DNA from: Patulibacter sp.
GTDB taxonomy: Bacteria; Actinomycetota; Thermoleophilia; Solirubrobacterales; Solirubrobacteraceae
Length of the DNA: 59,295 bases
Reading direction: 5' to 3'
Assembly (NCBI RefSeq): GCF_030655195.1
Contig: NZ_JAURWA010000133.1
Span: forward strand, 1-59,295
The notes below the pieces were generated by a model that saw only the letters and a program-made list of their open reading frames with translations, had not been told where the DNA came from and made no database searches. The translations under genes were made by a program, and so were the position numbers. Shown here in pieces: positions 17,778 through 26,830 of this stretch. Numbering within the stretch: the stretch's first letter is position 1; each line of letters begins with the position of its first letter.

Positions 17778-18742
17778 GCGACGAGCTGATCCTCCGGCTG
17801 CGCGACCAGACGCTGACCCTGAAGGCGGGCCGTCCCGCGCTGATGGGCATCGTCAACTGCACGACGGACTCGTTCTCCGACCGCACCCGGCTCGAGACGC
17901 TCGAGGCCCGGGTCGCCCACGGCCTCAAGCTCGCGGACGCGGGGGCCGAGATCATCGACGTCGGCGGCGAGTCGGGCGTGACGCACACGCCGATGGTCAA
18001 GGCGAAGGAGGAGTGCGAGCGCGTCGTGCCGGTCGTGCGGCGGCTCGTCGACGCCGGGCTCATCGTCTCCGTCGACACGTGGAAGCCCGAGGTCGCCGAG
18101 GCGGTCCTCGACGCCGGGGCGCACCTCATCAACGACGTCTCCGGGCTCTACCACGCCCGTCTGGCCAACGTCGTGGCCGCGCGCGGCGCGGGCATCGTGC
18201 TCATGCACACCCGCGCGGACCCCAAGACGGACTACTTCCCCGACTACGGCAGCCGGGTCATCGACGACGTGCGCCGCGTGCTCAACAGTCTGCGCGAGCG
18301 CGCGCTGCAGGCCGGCGTCCGCTCGGACTCGATCATCCTGGACCCGGGCCCCGACTTCGCCAAGATGCCGGGCGAGACCGTCGAGGTCCTGCGCGACCTG
18401 CCGACGCTGGCCGTCCACGGGCACCCGATCCTGCTCGCCGTCTCGCGCAAGTACTTCGTCGGCACGATCATCCACCGCGAGCCCGACCAGCGGCTGGCCG
18501 GCACCCTCGCCGCCCTGGGCTGGTGCGCCGAGCGGGCGAAGTTCTCGATCGCCCGCATGCACGACGTGCGCGAGGCCGCGGACTACCTGCGGGTCCGGGC
18601 GGTCATGGACGGCCGCGAGCCGATGCCGACGATCGACCGCGACGACGTGCGCCTGAAGTGGCTGCACGACGGCGAGGCCGACGACGACGAGGACGAGGAT
18701 CCGGGCGACGGCGGCGGCTCGCGCGAGCCCGCCAAGCGCTGA
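17774..18742 (+). CDS. folP: Dihydropteroate synthase (divergent)
   Basis: A 322-aa TIM-barrel enzyme that condenses p-aminobenzoate with hydroxymethyldihydropterin pyrophosphate. Recognisable motifs are MGIVNCTTDSFSD, DVGGESG, VDTWKPEVAEAVLDAGAHLIND, DPGPDF and AVSRKYFVG. Two signatures differ from classical FolP: NVTPDSFSD is NCTTDSFSD, and the STRPG loop after GGES is replaced by GVTHTP. A highly acidic tail of about 25 residues ends the protein. It is coupled by overlap to the RibD-like gene. Confidence 0.85.
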   Translation: MSDELILRLRDQTLTLKAGRPALMGIVNCTTDSFSDRTRLETLEARVAHGLKLADAGAEIIDVGGESGVTHTPMVKAKEECERVVPVVRRLVDAGLIVSVDTWKPEVAEAVLDAGAHLINDVSGLYHARLANVVAARGAGIVLMHTRADPKTDYFPDYGSRVIDDVRRVLNSLRERALQAGVRSDSIILDPGPDFAKMPGETVEVLRDLPTLAVHGHPILLAVSRKYFVGTIIHREPDQRLAGTLAALGWCAERAKFSIARMHDVREAADYLRVRAVMDGREPMPTIDRDDVRLKWLHDGEADDDEDEDPGDGGGSREPAKR

Positions 18743-18755
18743 AGGAGGGAGGGCC

Positions 18756-18901
18756 GGGCCCCGCCCCGAGCTTCTCGGGTCGGATCGCTGCGGTGGTCGG
18801 CGGGGCTCGGGGCACCCGGAGGGGGATCGGGCCCCACCCCGAGCTTCTCGGGCCGGATCGACTCGGTCGTCGGCCGGGCCCGGGGCACCCGGAGAGGGCC
18901 C
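18756..18901. repeat. Two tandem 73-bp repeats, each with a hairpin
   Basis: Copies at 18756-18828 and 18829-18901 begin GGGCCCC and contain the small hairpin CCCGAG-CTT-CTCGGG followed by GGTCGG-type and GGGGCACCCGGAG blocks. They fill most of the gap between the folP-like gene and the transaldolase gene and may act as terminators or protein-binding sites. Confidence 0.7.
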
Positions 18902-18992
18902 GGAGCCCCCCGGGACGGTGACCGGGCGGCAGGTCCGGGTACCCTTGGAGGACGACCTGCATCACCACCACACCTCCTGGGAGTGCCCCCGC

Positions 18993-19682
18993 ATGAAGCT
19001 GTTCATCGACACCGGATCCGTCGCCGAGGTCGAGGAGATCGCCCAGTGGGGCATCCTCGCCGGCGCCACGACCAACCCGTCGCTGCTGGCGAAGAGCGAG
19101 GGCGACGCGGGTGAGGCGATCAAGCGGATCGCCGAGATCGTCCAGGGCCCGACGTCCGCCGAGGTCGTGTCCGAGGATCCCGGCCGCATGGTCGAGGAGG
19201 GCATCGCGGTCCGCGAGATCCACGAGAACGTGATCGTCAAGGTCCCGTTCGGCCCCGCCGGGCTGCAGGCCACCGCGAAGCTCCGCGAGCTCGGCCACCC
19301 CGTCAACATGACGCTGGTCTTCAGCGCGGCGCAGGCGATCCTGGCCGCCGAGGCCGGCGCCACGTACATCTCGAGCTTCCTCGGGCGCCTGGACGACATC
19401 GGCATCGACTCGATCGCCACGCTGTCCGACGTCGTCGAGGCCGTGCACGAGAACTCGACCGGCGCCCAGGTCCTCGCCGCGTCGCTGCGCAACCCGCTGC
19501 ACGCGATCAAGGCCGCCCAGGTCGGCGCCGACGTCTCGACGGTGCCCTACAAGGTGCTCAAGCAGATGCTGAACCACCCGCTGACGACGTCGGGCAACGA
19601 CCAGTTCGCAAAGGACTGGGCGAGCAAGCCCGAGCTCCAGGTGTGGATGGACGGGCTCGTCGACGCCTCGAAGAAGAAGTAG
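18993..19682 (+). CDS. Transaldolase/fructose-6-phosphate aldolase family
   Basis: A 229-aa TalC/FSA-type class I aldolase. The N-terminus MKLFIDTGSVAEVEEI and AGATTNPSLLAKS are typical, and the Schiff-base Lys is in VIVKVPFG. The later ISSFLGRLDD and AASLRNP motifs are intact. The short length places it with the small transaldolase/FSA subgroup, involved in the pentose-phosphate pathway; transaldolase versus aldolase activity cannot be decided from these motifs alone. Confidence 0.9.
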   Translation: MKLFIDTGSVAEVEEIAQWGILAGATTNPSLLAKSEGDAGEAIKRIAEIVQGPTSAEVVSEDPGRMVEEGIAVREIHENVIVKVPFGPAGLQATAKLRELGHPVNMTLVFSAAQAILAAEAGATYISSFLGRLDDIGIDSIATLSDVVEAVHENSTGAQVLAASLRNPLHAIKAAQVGADVSTVPYKVLKQMLNHPLTTSGNDQFAKDWASKPELQVWMDGLVDASKKK

Positions 19683-19731
19683 GCGCGGGCGGCGCCGCCG
19701 TCGACCCGCCGGCGTCTCCCCGACAGGACCT

Positions 19732-19757
19732 CGACGGACCGCCTCGGCGGTCCGTCG
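19732..19757 (+). terminator. Intrinsic terminator after the transaldolase gene
   Basis: A perfect 12-bp stem (CGACGGACCGCC and its complement) with a 2-nt turn. Confidence 0.75.
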
Positions 19758-19878
19758 TCGTTCTGCCCGCTAATCGCGGGGTTCCCGGTGGCGCGTACGG
19801 CGACACGGCGGTCGCCGTGCGGGACGGAGGGGGCGACGCGCGGGGGTCCGGGGGTTCACTAGGGTGAGGCGACAGTCG

Positions 19879-19904
19879 CCGACCGCTGCGCACAACGCGG
19901 TCGG
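19879..19904 (+). promoter_or_regulatory. Leader hairpin upstream of the Rho-like gene
   Basis: CCGACCGC (19879-19886) can pair with GCGGTCGG (19897-19904) around a 10-nt loop, 35 nt before the ATG. A GAAGGAG ribosome binding site follows at about 19927. Rho genes are often autoregulated in their leaders, so this may be regulatory. Confidence 0.35.
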
Positions 19905-19938
19905 ACGCCAACCGACGACAACACCCGAAGGAGCACCC

Positions 19939-21300
19939 ATGACCGTCCTCACACGCGACGTCCTGGAGTCCAGCACCCTTGCCGACCTGCACGCCCTCGC
20001 CGGCGAGCTCGCCATCGACGGCTTCCGCAAGCTGCGCCGCGAGGCGCTCGTGGACACCATCGTGGAGCGCCGCGGCGGATCCGCCGCCGCCCCGTCCGAC
20101 GACGACACCGAGAACGAGGGTCGCCGCGGCGGCCGTCGTCGCCGTGGCGGTCGCCGCGACGAGGAGACCCCCGACGCCGGCCGGGGCGACGTCGTCTCCC
20201 TGACCGACGACGAGGACGAGGACGACCGCCCGCGCCGTCGTCGTCGCCGCGGTGGCGACGACGAGGGCCAGAGCACCGAGGGCGGTCGCGAGCGCGGCGG
20301 CCGGGGTGGCCGCGACGAGCGCGGGGGCCGCGAGGACCGCGGACCGCGTGGCGGCCGCGAGGACCGTGGCGGCCGCGAGGATCGCGGGGGCCGCGACGAC
20401 CGGGCCGACGAGACGGGCGAGACCGTCGAGGGCGTCCTGGCCATCGGCCAGAACGGCTCGGCGATGCTGAAGGCGAAGGACGGCACCGAGGTCTACGTCT
20501 CCGCCGGCCAGGTCCGCCGCTGCGAGCTGGTCGAGGGCGACACCGTCTCCGGCCCGACCCGCAGCGCCCGCCGCAGCGAGCGCTACCCGTCGCTGATCCG
20601 CGTCGAGACCATCAACGGCAAGGACCCCGAGGAGACCTCCACGGGCACGAAGTTCGAGGAGCTCGCCGTCGCACGGCCCACCGAGCTGCTCGCCGTGCAG
20701 AGCGACGACCCGACGGTCGCCGCGATCGCGTACCTGACCCCGCTGGGTCGCGGCTCGCGCGCCGTCGTCGTCGGCCCGCACGCCGCCGGCAAGACCGAGG
20801 CGCTGCGCCGGATCGCCGTCGCCCTGAAGGCCGTCGACGGCCTCGAGCTGCTGCCGGTGCTCGCCGGCGTGCGGCCCGAGGAGGTCGCGGACTGGACCGA
20901 CGCCGGCCTCGAGCCCGCCATCGCCCTCGACCTGTCGGCCGGCCCGGACACCCGCGGCAAGGCGATCGACGAGGTCGTGGACCGCGGCCGCCGGATCGCC
21001 GCACGCGGCGGTCACGCCGTGCTGCTGATCGACACGCTCGACGGCCTGGGGGAGGGCGCGGCGCGCCGCATCCTCGCCGCCGCCCGCAAGCTGCAGGACG
21101 GCGGCTCGCTGACGATCGTCGCCACCCGGGAGTCCCCGGTCGGCGGCGAGAGCACCGTGATCCGCCTCGACGTCGCGCTGACGTCGACCGCCCGGTTCCC
21201 CGCGCTCGACCTGGCCGGGTCGGGCACGCTGCGCCCCGAGCTGCTCGTCGGTGACGAGGGCGCGGCGACGATCGCCGCGGCCCGCGCCGAGCTCCGCTAG
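19939..21300 (+). CDS. rho: Divergent Rho-like transcription termination factor
   Basis: A 453-aa protein with Rho layout: an N-terminal SAP-like segment (STLADLHALAGELAIDGFRK), a long Arg/Gly/Asp-rich insertion with RGGRED-type repeats (about residues 55-160), a cold-shock-like RNA-binding domain and a RecA-type ATPase. Walker A is GPHAAGKT, and RPEEVADW retains part of Rho's RPEEV motif. The Rho segments normally following Walker B, including the Q-loop and arginine-finger region, are poorly conserved. The ATG at 19939 has a clear GAAGGAG. ATPase activity may be altered. Confidence 0.7.
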   Translation: MTVLTRDVLESSTLADLHALAGELAIDGFRKLRREALVDTIVERRGGSAAAPSDDDTENEGRRGGRRRRGGRRDEETPDAGRGDVVSLTDDEDEDDRPRRRRRRGGDDEGQSTEGGRERGGRGGRDERGGREDRGPRGGREDRGGREDRGGRDDRADETGETVEGVLAIGQNGSAMLKAKDGTEVYVSAGQVRRCELVEGDTVSGPTRSARRSERYPSLIRVETINGKDPEETSTGTKFEELAVARPTELLAVQSDDPTVAAIAYLTPLGRGSRAVVVGPHAAGKTEALRRIAVALKAVDGLELLPVLAGVRPEEVADWTDAGLEPAIALDLSAGPDTRGKAIDEVVDRGRRIAARGGHAVLLIDTLDGLGEGAARRILAAARKLQDGGSLTIVATRESPVGGESTVIRLDVALTSTARFPALDLAGSGTLRPELLVGDEGAATIAAARAELR

Positions 21301-21445
21301 CGGGCGGCGCCAGGCGTCCGTGGACGCTTCGGATCTCGGCACGGGCGACGCTCGGCAGTGCGGGTGCACAGCTCTCCCGTCGCCCGCACCGACCTCCTCG
21401 GTCCACGAACACCTGGCATCCACCCGCACCGCGTAGGCGGGCCGG

Positions 21446-21483
21446 AACGACGAAGGGCCCCTCTCGAGGGGCCCTTCGTCGTT
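21446..21483. terminator. Strong intrinsic terminator after the Rho-like gene
   Basis: A 17-bp perfect stem (AACGACGAAGGGCCCCT and complement) with loop CTCG ends in TT. It separates the convergent Rho-like gene and the 21621-22097 gene. The rest of the 21301-21620 gap is GC-rich, with a repeated GGGCGGGGCCCGCTCCC block at its right end, and shows no gene. Confidence 0.8.
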
Positions 21484-21620
21484 CAGTGGGGCGTCGCCGG
21501 CGTTCCCGGCGTCGTCCTCGTCCTAGGTCGGGCGGGGCCCGCTCCCTTCGCGGGTGCGCCGAGCCCCGTCTCGTCCCGACGCGGTCGGGCCCGAGACGCT
21601 CGGGGCGGGGCCCGCTCCCC

Positions 21621-22097
21621 TTACCGGCGGTCGTCGACCGGCGAGTAGGAGACCTGGAACCAGGACGGCGCCGGGGCCAGCTCGACTGGTTCGTCGTCGC
21701 GGGCGGGTTGCACGTACTCGAAGCGCTGCAGCTCCTCGTCGAAGCGCACGTCGAGCTCGCCCTCCTTCACGCGCTGGTCCATCCAGGCGCCGCGGAAGAC
21801 GAGCCGGCGCATCCAGTGCACCAGCGACCGCTCCGACGGGCCCGACAGCTCGGTCCAGCACTCGTTGACGTGCTCGCCCAGGCGGGAGACGGGGTGGGCG
21901 ACCTCGCCGGACACCGTGAGCTCCACGAGGTCGTCGACCTCGTCGCGGTCCAGGCGGTCGTGCACGAAGCCGAGCCGGGACGCTGCCTGCTCGCAGCGCT
22001 CCGAGAAGTCGCGCTCGTTGAAGGTGAACCGCAGATCTCCGTATTCGAGGACGAAGTCCTCGCCGGAGTCGTAGTTCCCGTGAAAGGTGGAATCCAT
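21621..22097 (-). CDS. Hypothetical acidic protein
   Basis: A 158-aa soluble protein from the ATG at 22097. It is rich in Glu, Asp and Arg, with Trp/Phe-containing segments (MRRLVFRGAWMDQRV, RFDEELQRFEYVQP), and lacks signal peptides or helices long enough to span a membrane. The open frame extends to 22361 and an ATG at 22209 is possible. I recognise no family. Confidence 0.5.
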   Translation of the reverse strand: MDSTFHGNYDSGEDFVLEYGDLRFTFNERDFSERCEQAASRLGFVHDRLDRDEVDDLVELTVSGEVAHPVSRLGEHVNECWTELSGPSERSLVHWMRRLVFRGAWMDQRVKEGELDVRFDEELQRFEYVQPARDDEPVELAPAPSWFQVSYSPVDDRR

Positions 22098-22381
22098 GAA
22101 GCTCGCTGGACGCGGTGGGTCGGAGGCGGCGGCGAGGCCGGCCCACACGACAGATGAAGGGGTCCCGGAGCGCACGGCGGCAACCGCGTTCCAGGACGTG
22201 CTCGGCATCCTAGTCAGGGGGTCCTCGGGCGGACGACCCTTGGGTTCGATGTTGCACCCGCCCCGATGCAGTATGCGATCGGCCCGCGCGTCCGGCGTCG
22301 CGTGACGGTCCGGCGTCCGACCCGGGCCGATCTCGCGCGGACGACGGCCCGGCCGGACCACCGCGTACGCTCGGGGGAGCG

Positions 22382-23764
22382 ATGCCCGAGGCCCCCGCAG
22401 ACCCGACGACCCAGGCCCCGATCGGGGTGGCGGACTACGCCTCCCGCATCGGTCTGGCGCTGCGCGAGGCCGGCCCCGCGGTCGTCGAGGGCGAGGTCCA
22501 GCGGCCCAAGCAGGGCGGCCGCGGCGTCTGGTGGTTCGACCTGACCGACGGCGAGAACGTGCTGCCGTGCTCGTACCTGCCGTGGCTGACCAGGTCCCGG
22601 CGTCCGACGCACGAGCCCAAGCACGGCGACCGGGTGCGGGTCTCGGTCCGGCACACGGAGTTCTGGGGCGGCGGCGGACGGCTGCGCGTCGTCGTCGCCG
22701 ACGTCGAGACCGCGGGGGAGGGCGAGCTGCTCCGTGCCCGTGCCGAGCTTGTCGAACGGCTGACGCTCGAGGGCCTGTGCGACCCGGCCGCGTTCCCGCC
22801 GCTGCCGCGCTTCCCGCGCGGGGTCGGCCTCATCTCGGGCAAGGACTCCGACGCCCTGCACGACGTCATCCGGGGCCTGCGCGACCGCTTCCCGGCCGTG
22901 CCGGTCCTCACCGCCTGCTGCCGCGTGCAGGGCGCGGCGGCCCCGCGCGAGGTCGTCGACCGGCTCGCCCGTCTGGACGCGGACCCCCGGGTGGACGTCA
23001 TCGTCGTCGCCCGCGGCGGAGGGTCCGTGCAGGACCTCGCGTGCTTCGACGACGAGCGCCTGTGTCGCGCGATCCGTGCGATCTCGACGCCGGTCCTGAC
23101 CGCGATCGGGCACACCGAGAACAACCCGGTCTGCAACCACGTCACCCACGCGGCGTTCGTCCCGCGCCACGCGGCCGAGCGCGTGGTCCCGGACCGTCGC
23201 GAGCTCCTGCGCGAGGTCGGGCACGCGTGGGCCGCGCTGGACCGTGCCACCCGTCGGCCCGCCGAGCTGCGGCGCTCGCTGGACGCCACCGCCGCGGGCC
23301 TGCACGACCGCGGTCGCCTCGACGGGCACCGAGCCGCCGTCGGCGCGGTCGGCCGGACGGTGGACGGGCACGGCGAGCGCTTCCTGCGGGGCCTGCACGC
23401 CGGCCTCGGCGAGGCGTCCCGCGCCCTGGAGCGCGGACCGGACCGCGTCCGGGCGCACCTCGCCGCCGTCGGGCACCGCATCGACGCCCGTGCCGTCGGA
23501 CCGCTGGGCCGCCGGGCGGTCGACGGGCTGCGCCGGGACGTCGAGGCCCATGCGCGGCTGCTCGACGCCGCGGACCCCCGTCGGCGCGGCTGGATCGCGG
23601 CGCAGGACGCCGACGGCCGGCTCGTCCGCCGTGCCTCGGACCTCGCACCCGGCGGGACCCTGACCCTGCAGCTGGCCGACGGCGTCGCCGACGCGACCGT
23701 CACCGACGTCCGCGTCGACGCGCCGGCCACCGACCGTCCCACGACCACGGAGGACCCCGCGTGA
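22382..23764 (+). CDS. xseA: Exodeoxyribonuclease VII large subunit
   Basis: A 460-aa catalytic subunit of ExoVII, which degrades single-stranded DNA from both ends. An N-terminal OB-fold (VEGEVQRPKQGGRGVWWFDL) is followed by the nuclease core with GLISGKDSDALHDVI, VDVIVVARGGGSVQDL and AIGHTENNPVCNHVTHAAF, diagnostic of XseA. A long Arg/Ala-rich helical region and a C-terminal segment complete it. TACGCT lies 10 nt upstream with GGGGGAG between. The stop overlaps the XseB start (GTGA). Confidence 0.93.
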   Translation: MPEAPADPTTQAPIGVADYASRIGLALREAGPAVVEGEVQRPKQGGRGVWWFDLTDGENVLPCSYLPWLTRSRRPTHEPKHGDRVRVSVRHTEFWGGGGRLRVVVADVETAGEGELLRARAELVERLTLEGLCDPAAFPPLPRFPRGVGLISGKDSDALHDVIRGLRDRFPAVPVLTACCRVQGAAAPREVVDRLARLDADPRVDVIVVARGGGSVQDLACFDDERLCRAIRAISTPVLTAIGHTENNPVCNHVTHAAFVPRHAAERVVPDRRELLREVGHAWAALDRATRRPAELRRSLDATAAGLHDRGRLDGHRAAVGAVGRTVDGHGERFLRGLHAGLGEASRALERGPDRVRAHLAAVGHRIDARAVGPLGRRAVDGLRRDVEAHARLLDAADPRRRGWIAAQDADGRLVRRASDLAPGGTLTLQLADGVADATVTDVRVDAPATDRPTTTEDPA

Positions 23765-24360
23765 GTCCCGATCCGTCCGCCCCCGCCGAGCTCTCCTTCG
23801 GTGCCGCCTACGACCGGCTGCAGGCGGTCGCCGCCGAGCTCGGCGCCGACGCCACGATGGCCCCGGACCGCCTGATCGCGCTGCTGCGCGAGGGCAAGGG
23901 CCTCGAGCGCGCGCTGCGCGACCACCTCGAGCGCGTCGAGCAGGAGGTGCGCGCGATCGAGGACGGCGAGGGCACCGTGCCGTACCGGATCGTCGACGCG
24001 GCGACCCCGGCGAGGCCGCAGGCGCCTGCCGTGGCGCGCAGTCCCGCGGTCCCGGACCAGCCGGTGGCACCGGACCGGCCGGCCTCGGCGGGGGAGTCCG
24101 ATCCGCCGGCGTCGGCGCTCGCCGCACAGGCTGCGCCCGCTCTGGCCCCGCCACCCGTACCTGCGGCCACCGCACCGGCGGCACCGGTCGCGCCCGAGCC
24201 CGTCGCCCCGCCCTCGTCGCCGACCGCGCCGGCGCCGTCCGCTCCCGCCGGATCCGACTCCGAGAGCGCGGCACCCGCGGCGGAGTCCGAGCCCGAGTCC
24301 CGGCCCGCCCCGCCGCAGCCGACCCTCGGGTTCGCCGGCGACGACGACATCCCGTTCTGA
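23761..24360 (+). CDS. xseB: Exodeoxyribonuclease VII small subunit with SSB-like C-terminal tip
   Basis: The 199-aa protein is far longer than typical XseB (about 60-80 aa). Residues 1-75 hold the normal helical-hairpin subunit (SFGAAYDRLQAVAAEL, then the ALRDHLERVEQEVRAIEDG helix). Residues 76-185 are a Pro/Ala-rich disordered linker. The last residues are GFAGDDDIPF, and DDDIPF is the same acidic tip found at the C-terminus of bacterial SSB, which recruits repair proteins. It is translationally coupled to xseA. Confidence 0.85.
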   Translation: MSPDPSAPAELSFGAAYDRLQAVAAELGADATMAPDRLIALLREGKGLERALRDHLERVEQEVRAIEDGEGTVPYRIVDAATPARPQAPAVARSPAVPDQPVAPDRPASAGESDPPASALAAQAAPALAPPPVPAATAPAAPVAPEPVAPPSSPTAPAPSAPAGSDSESAAPAAESEPESRPAPPQPTLGFAGDDDIPF

Positions 24361-24425
24361 GCGCTCCGCCGACCTCCGGCGGGGCGACCCCGTCCCGTCC
24401 CGGCGGCGACCGTCCGGACGACCCG

Positions 24426-26453
24426 GTGGCGGACCTCCCGACCCCGGCCCGGGCACCGGACGCCGATCGCTCCGTCGCGGCACGGGCCCGGTCGGTGGGC
24501 CGCCGCGCACGATCCGTCGTCCGGGCCGCGTGGTCGACCCGTGCCGTCTCGGCCCGGATCGGGGTCAGCTTCGGCGTGCCGCTCGCCGTCGCGGTGGCAC
24601 TCGGCCACCCGCACGAGGGCGCCGTCGCGACCCAGGGTGCGTTCGTCGCCGTCTACGCGCGCGACGAGCCGTACCGCCGCCGCCTGCGGGTGATGATCGG
24701 CGTCGGGCTCGCGCTCGTGCTCGTCGTCTCCGCCGGGACGCTGCTCTCGTCGCTGCCCGTCGGGATCGTGATCGCGGCGGGCCTGATCGCCGGTCTCGGC
24801 TCGCTGCTCGGGTCGGCCTGGGACATCGGTCGGCCGCGCGAGTTCATCCTCGTCCTCTCGTTCCTCGCCGCCACGCAGTACCCGGGGGACGCGGGCGACG
24901 TCCCGCTGCGGGCCGCGCTCGTCCTCGGCGGGGCCGCGACGGTCACCGCGCTGGCGATGTCGGGTGGGCTCGTGCGGCCCCGCGGGCCGGAGGAGCGGGC
25001 GCTCCAGACGCTCTGGGACCGCCTCGCCGACCTCTTCGACGCGATGGGCGGCCCCGACGTCGGCGCCGCCCGCCACGCCACGCTGCTCTCGGTCGAGGAG
25101 GCGCGCCTGGTCCTGACGCGGGCCGGCCACCGGCGCGGCGACGGCGACCGGCTGTTCGGTGTCGCCGTCGCAGCGGAGGGTGCCATCGACGCCGCGCTCG
25201 GGCTGGTCCTGCGCGACTGCCCGCCGCTGGACCCCGGCTGGGCCGCCGCCGCACGGACGATCCGCGACTCGGTCCGGGACCCGTCCGCCGCGCGCGACCT
25301 GCGCCTGCCCGACGAGGCCCCCGACGCGGTCCACGGCGACCGCTTCGCCCGCATGATGCAGCGGGCCGTCGCCGCTGCCGACCCCGCCCTGGCGCTGCAG
25401 TCCACGCTCGTGCCGTTCGGGCGTCGACGTCGACGGTCGCCGCTGGCCGCGGTCCGGCGGGCGATCCACCCCGGGTCGCTCGTCCTCCCGACGGCGGTCC
25501 GCAGCGGCATCGCGGTGGCCGTCGGCACCGGGATCGGGCTGTTGATCGACCCGGCCCGCGGCATCTGGGTCGGCCTGACGGCCGCCGCGGTGCTGCAGGC
25601 CAGCAACGTCACCCTCACCGCCCAGCGGACGCTGCAGCGGGCCGGCGGCACGATCCTCGGCGTCGGTCTGGCCGCGCTGCTGCTGGCGTTCCACCCGGTC
25701 GCCGGCGTGATCGTCGTCGCGTTGATGCTGCTCCAGGCGCTCATGCAGTCGACGATCGTGGCCGCCTACGGGGTGGCGACGTTCTTCGCCACACCGCTCG
25801 CGCTCCTGATCGTCGACCTCGGCCGGCCGGGGACCCCCGCGGGATCGTTGGTCGGCGATCGCATCGTCGACACGCTCCTGGGGTGCGCGGTCGGGCTGCT
25901 GGCCCGCCGGTTCCTGTGGCCCCGCACGGCGGCCACCCGGCTCGGCGCCGCTCAGGGCGCAGCGATCGAGGCGGTCCGCGACGTGCTGCACGCGGCGCTG
26001 ACCCGGTCCGACGCCCCCAGCAGCGTGCTCGTCCGGCGCTCGCGCCGCACCCTCCACACCGCGCTCCTGAACCTGCGTGCGGTGCAGCAGGACGCGGTCG
26101 GCGACCTGGCGCTGGCCCCGGGGCGGACGCTCGACGACGCGTGGCGCACGACCTCGGCGGTCGAGCGGCTCTCCTTCGCGGCGATGGGCTTCCAGGCCCC
26201 GCCGACCGAGGTGCTGCCCGCCCGCGCGGAGCTGCCGCGACTGCACGCCGCCCTCGACGCGCTGGCGGCGATCGCCGAGGGCCACCGGGCGCCCGCGCTG
26301 GTCCCGGTCCCGCCGCTGCAGGGCCACCCCGCCACGCACCGCGCGCTCGTCGAGCTGCGCGACGTGCTCCGGGGAGGGGGCGCCCGGGCGGACCCCGACG
26401 TGGCACCGCCCGGTGCGGTTCTGGCACGGATCCGTGCCGAGGAAGGGGGGTGA
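24426..26453 (+). CDS. FUSC-family membrane transporter
   Basis: A 675-aa integral membrane protein with two blocks of hydrophobic helices (about residues 40-180 and 355-500) separated by soluble domains, the arrangement of aromatic-acid-exporter/FUSC-like permeases. The second block includes TAAAVLQASNVTLTAQRTLQRAGGT, typical of FUSC. Substrate unknown; efflux of aromatic or toxic compounds is the family's usual role. The GTG at 24426 is used. It ends 24 nt before the response regulator, so co-transcription is possible. Confidence 0.8.
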   Translation: MADLPTPARAPDADRSVAARARSVGRRARSVVRAAWSTRAVSARIGVSFGVPLAVAVALGHPHEGAVATQGAFVAVYARDEPYRRRLRVMIGVGLALVLVVSAGTLLSSLPVGIVIAAGLIAGLGSLLGSAWDIGRPREFILVLSFLAATQYPGDAGDVPLRAALVLGGAATVTALAMSGGLVRPRGPEERALQTLWDRLADLFDAMGGPDVGAARHATLLSVEEARLVLTRAGHRRGDGDRLFGVAVAAEGAIDAALGLVLRDCPPLDPGWAAAARTIRDSVRDPSAARDLRLPDEAPDAVHGDRFARMMQRAVAAADPALALQSTLVPFGRRRRRSPLAAVRRAIHPGSLVLPTAVRSGIAVAVGTGIGLLIDPARGIWVGLTAAAVLQASNVTLTAQRTLQRAGGTILGVGLAALLLAFHPVAGVIVVALMLLQALMQSTIVAAYGVATFFATPLALLIVDLGRPGTPAGSLVGDRIVDTLLGCAVGLLARRFLWPRTAATRLGAAQGAAIEAVRDVLHAALTRSDAPSSVLVRRSRRTLHTALLNLRAVQQDAVGDLALAPGRTLDDAWRTTSAVERLSFAAMGFQAPPTEVLPARAELPRLHAALDALAAIAEGHRAPALVPVPPLQGHPATHRALVELRDVLRGGGARADPDVAPPGAVLARIRAEEGG

Positions 26454-26477
26454 ACGTGACGGGCGTGCGGACTCCTC

Positions 26478-26830
26478 ATGACCATGTCGCACACGCCCGC
26501 CGATTCCCCCCTGCTGATCGTCGAGGACGACGCGCTGACCCGCGCGTTCCTCGTCGAGCACCTCGCCGCCGACGGCTACGACCCCGTCGAGGCCGCGACG
26601 GTGGCCGAGGCCCTGGAGGAGCTCGAGCGCTCCTCGCCGTGCCTCGTGCTCTCCGACCTCACGCTGCCGGACGGGTCGGGCTTCGACGTCGTCGCCCGGA
26701 TCCGCTCCGCCGACGGCATCGTCTCGCGCGTGGACCCCGCGACGCCGGTCGTGCTCCTGACCGGTCGCGACAGCGAGATCGACCGCGTCCGCGGCCTGGA
26801 GCGCGGGGCCGACGACTACGTCGTCAAGCC
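26478..26830 (+). pseudogene. 5' part of an OmpR-type response regulator split by element 1
   Basis: 116 codons of a receiver domain are intact: acidic residues in IVEDD, phospho-Asp in LSDLTLPDGSG, Thr in VVLLTGRD, and the conserved Lys in DDYVVKP. The insertion falls exactly at the Lys-Pro codons. In the present state the frame runs on into the element and stops at 26882 after foreign residues. Joining codon 116 to 39498 gives a normal 250-aa regulator ending in a winged-helix domain. It is the presumed regulator of the histidine kinase and Tad genes that follow the element. Confidence 0.9.
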
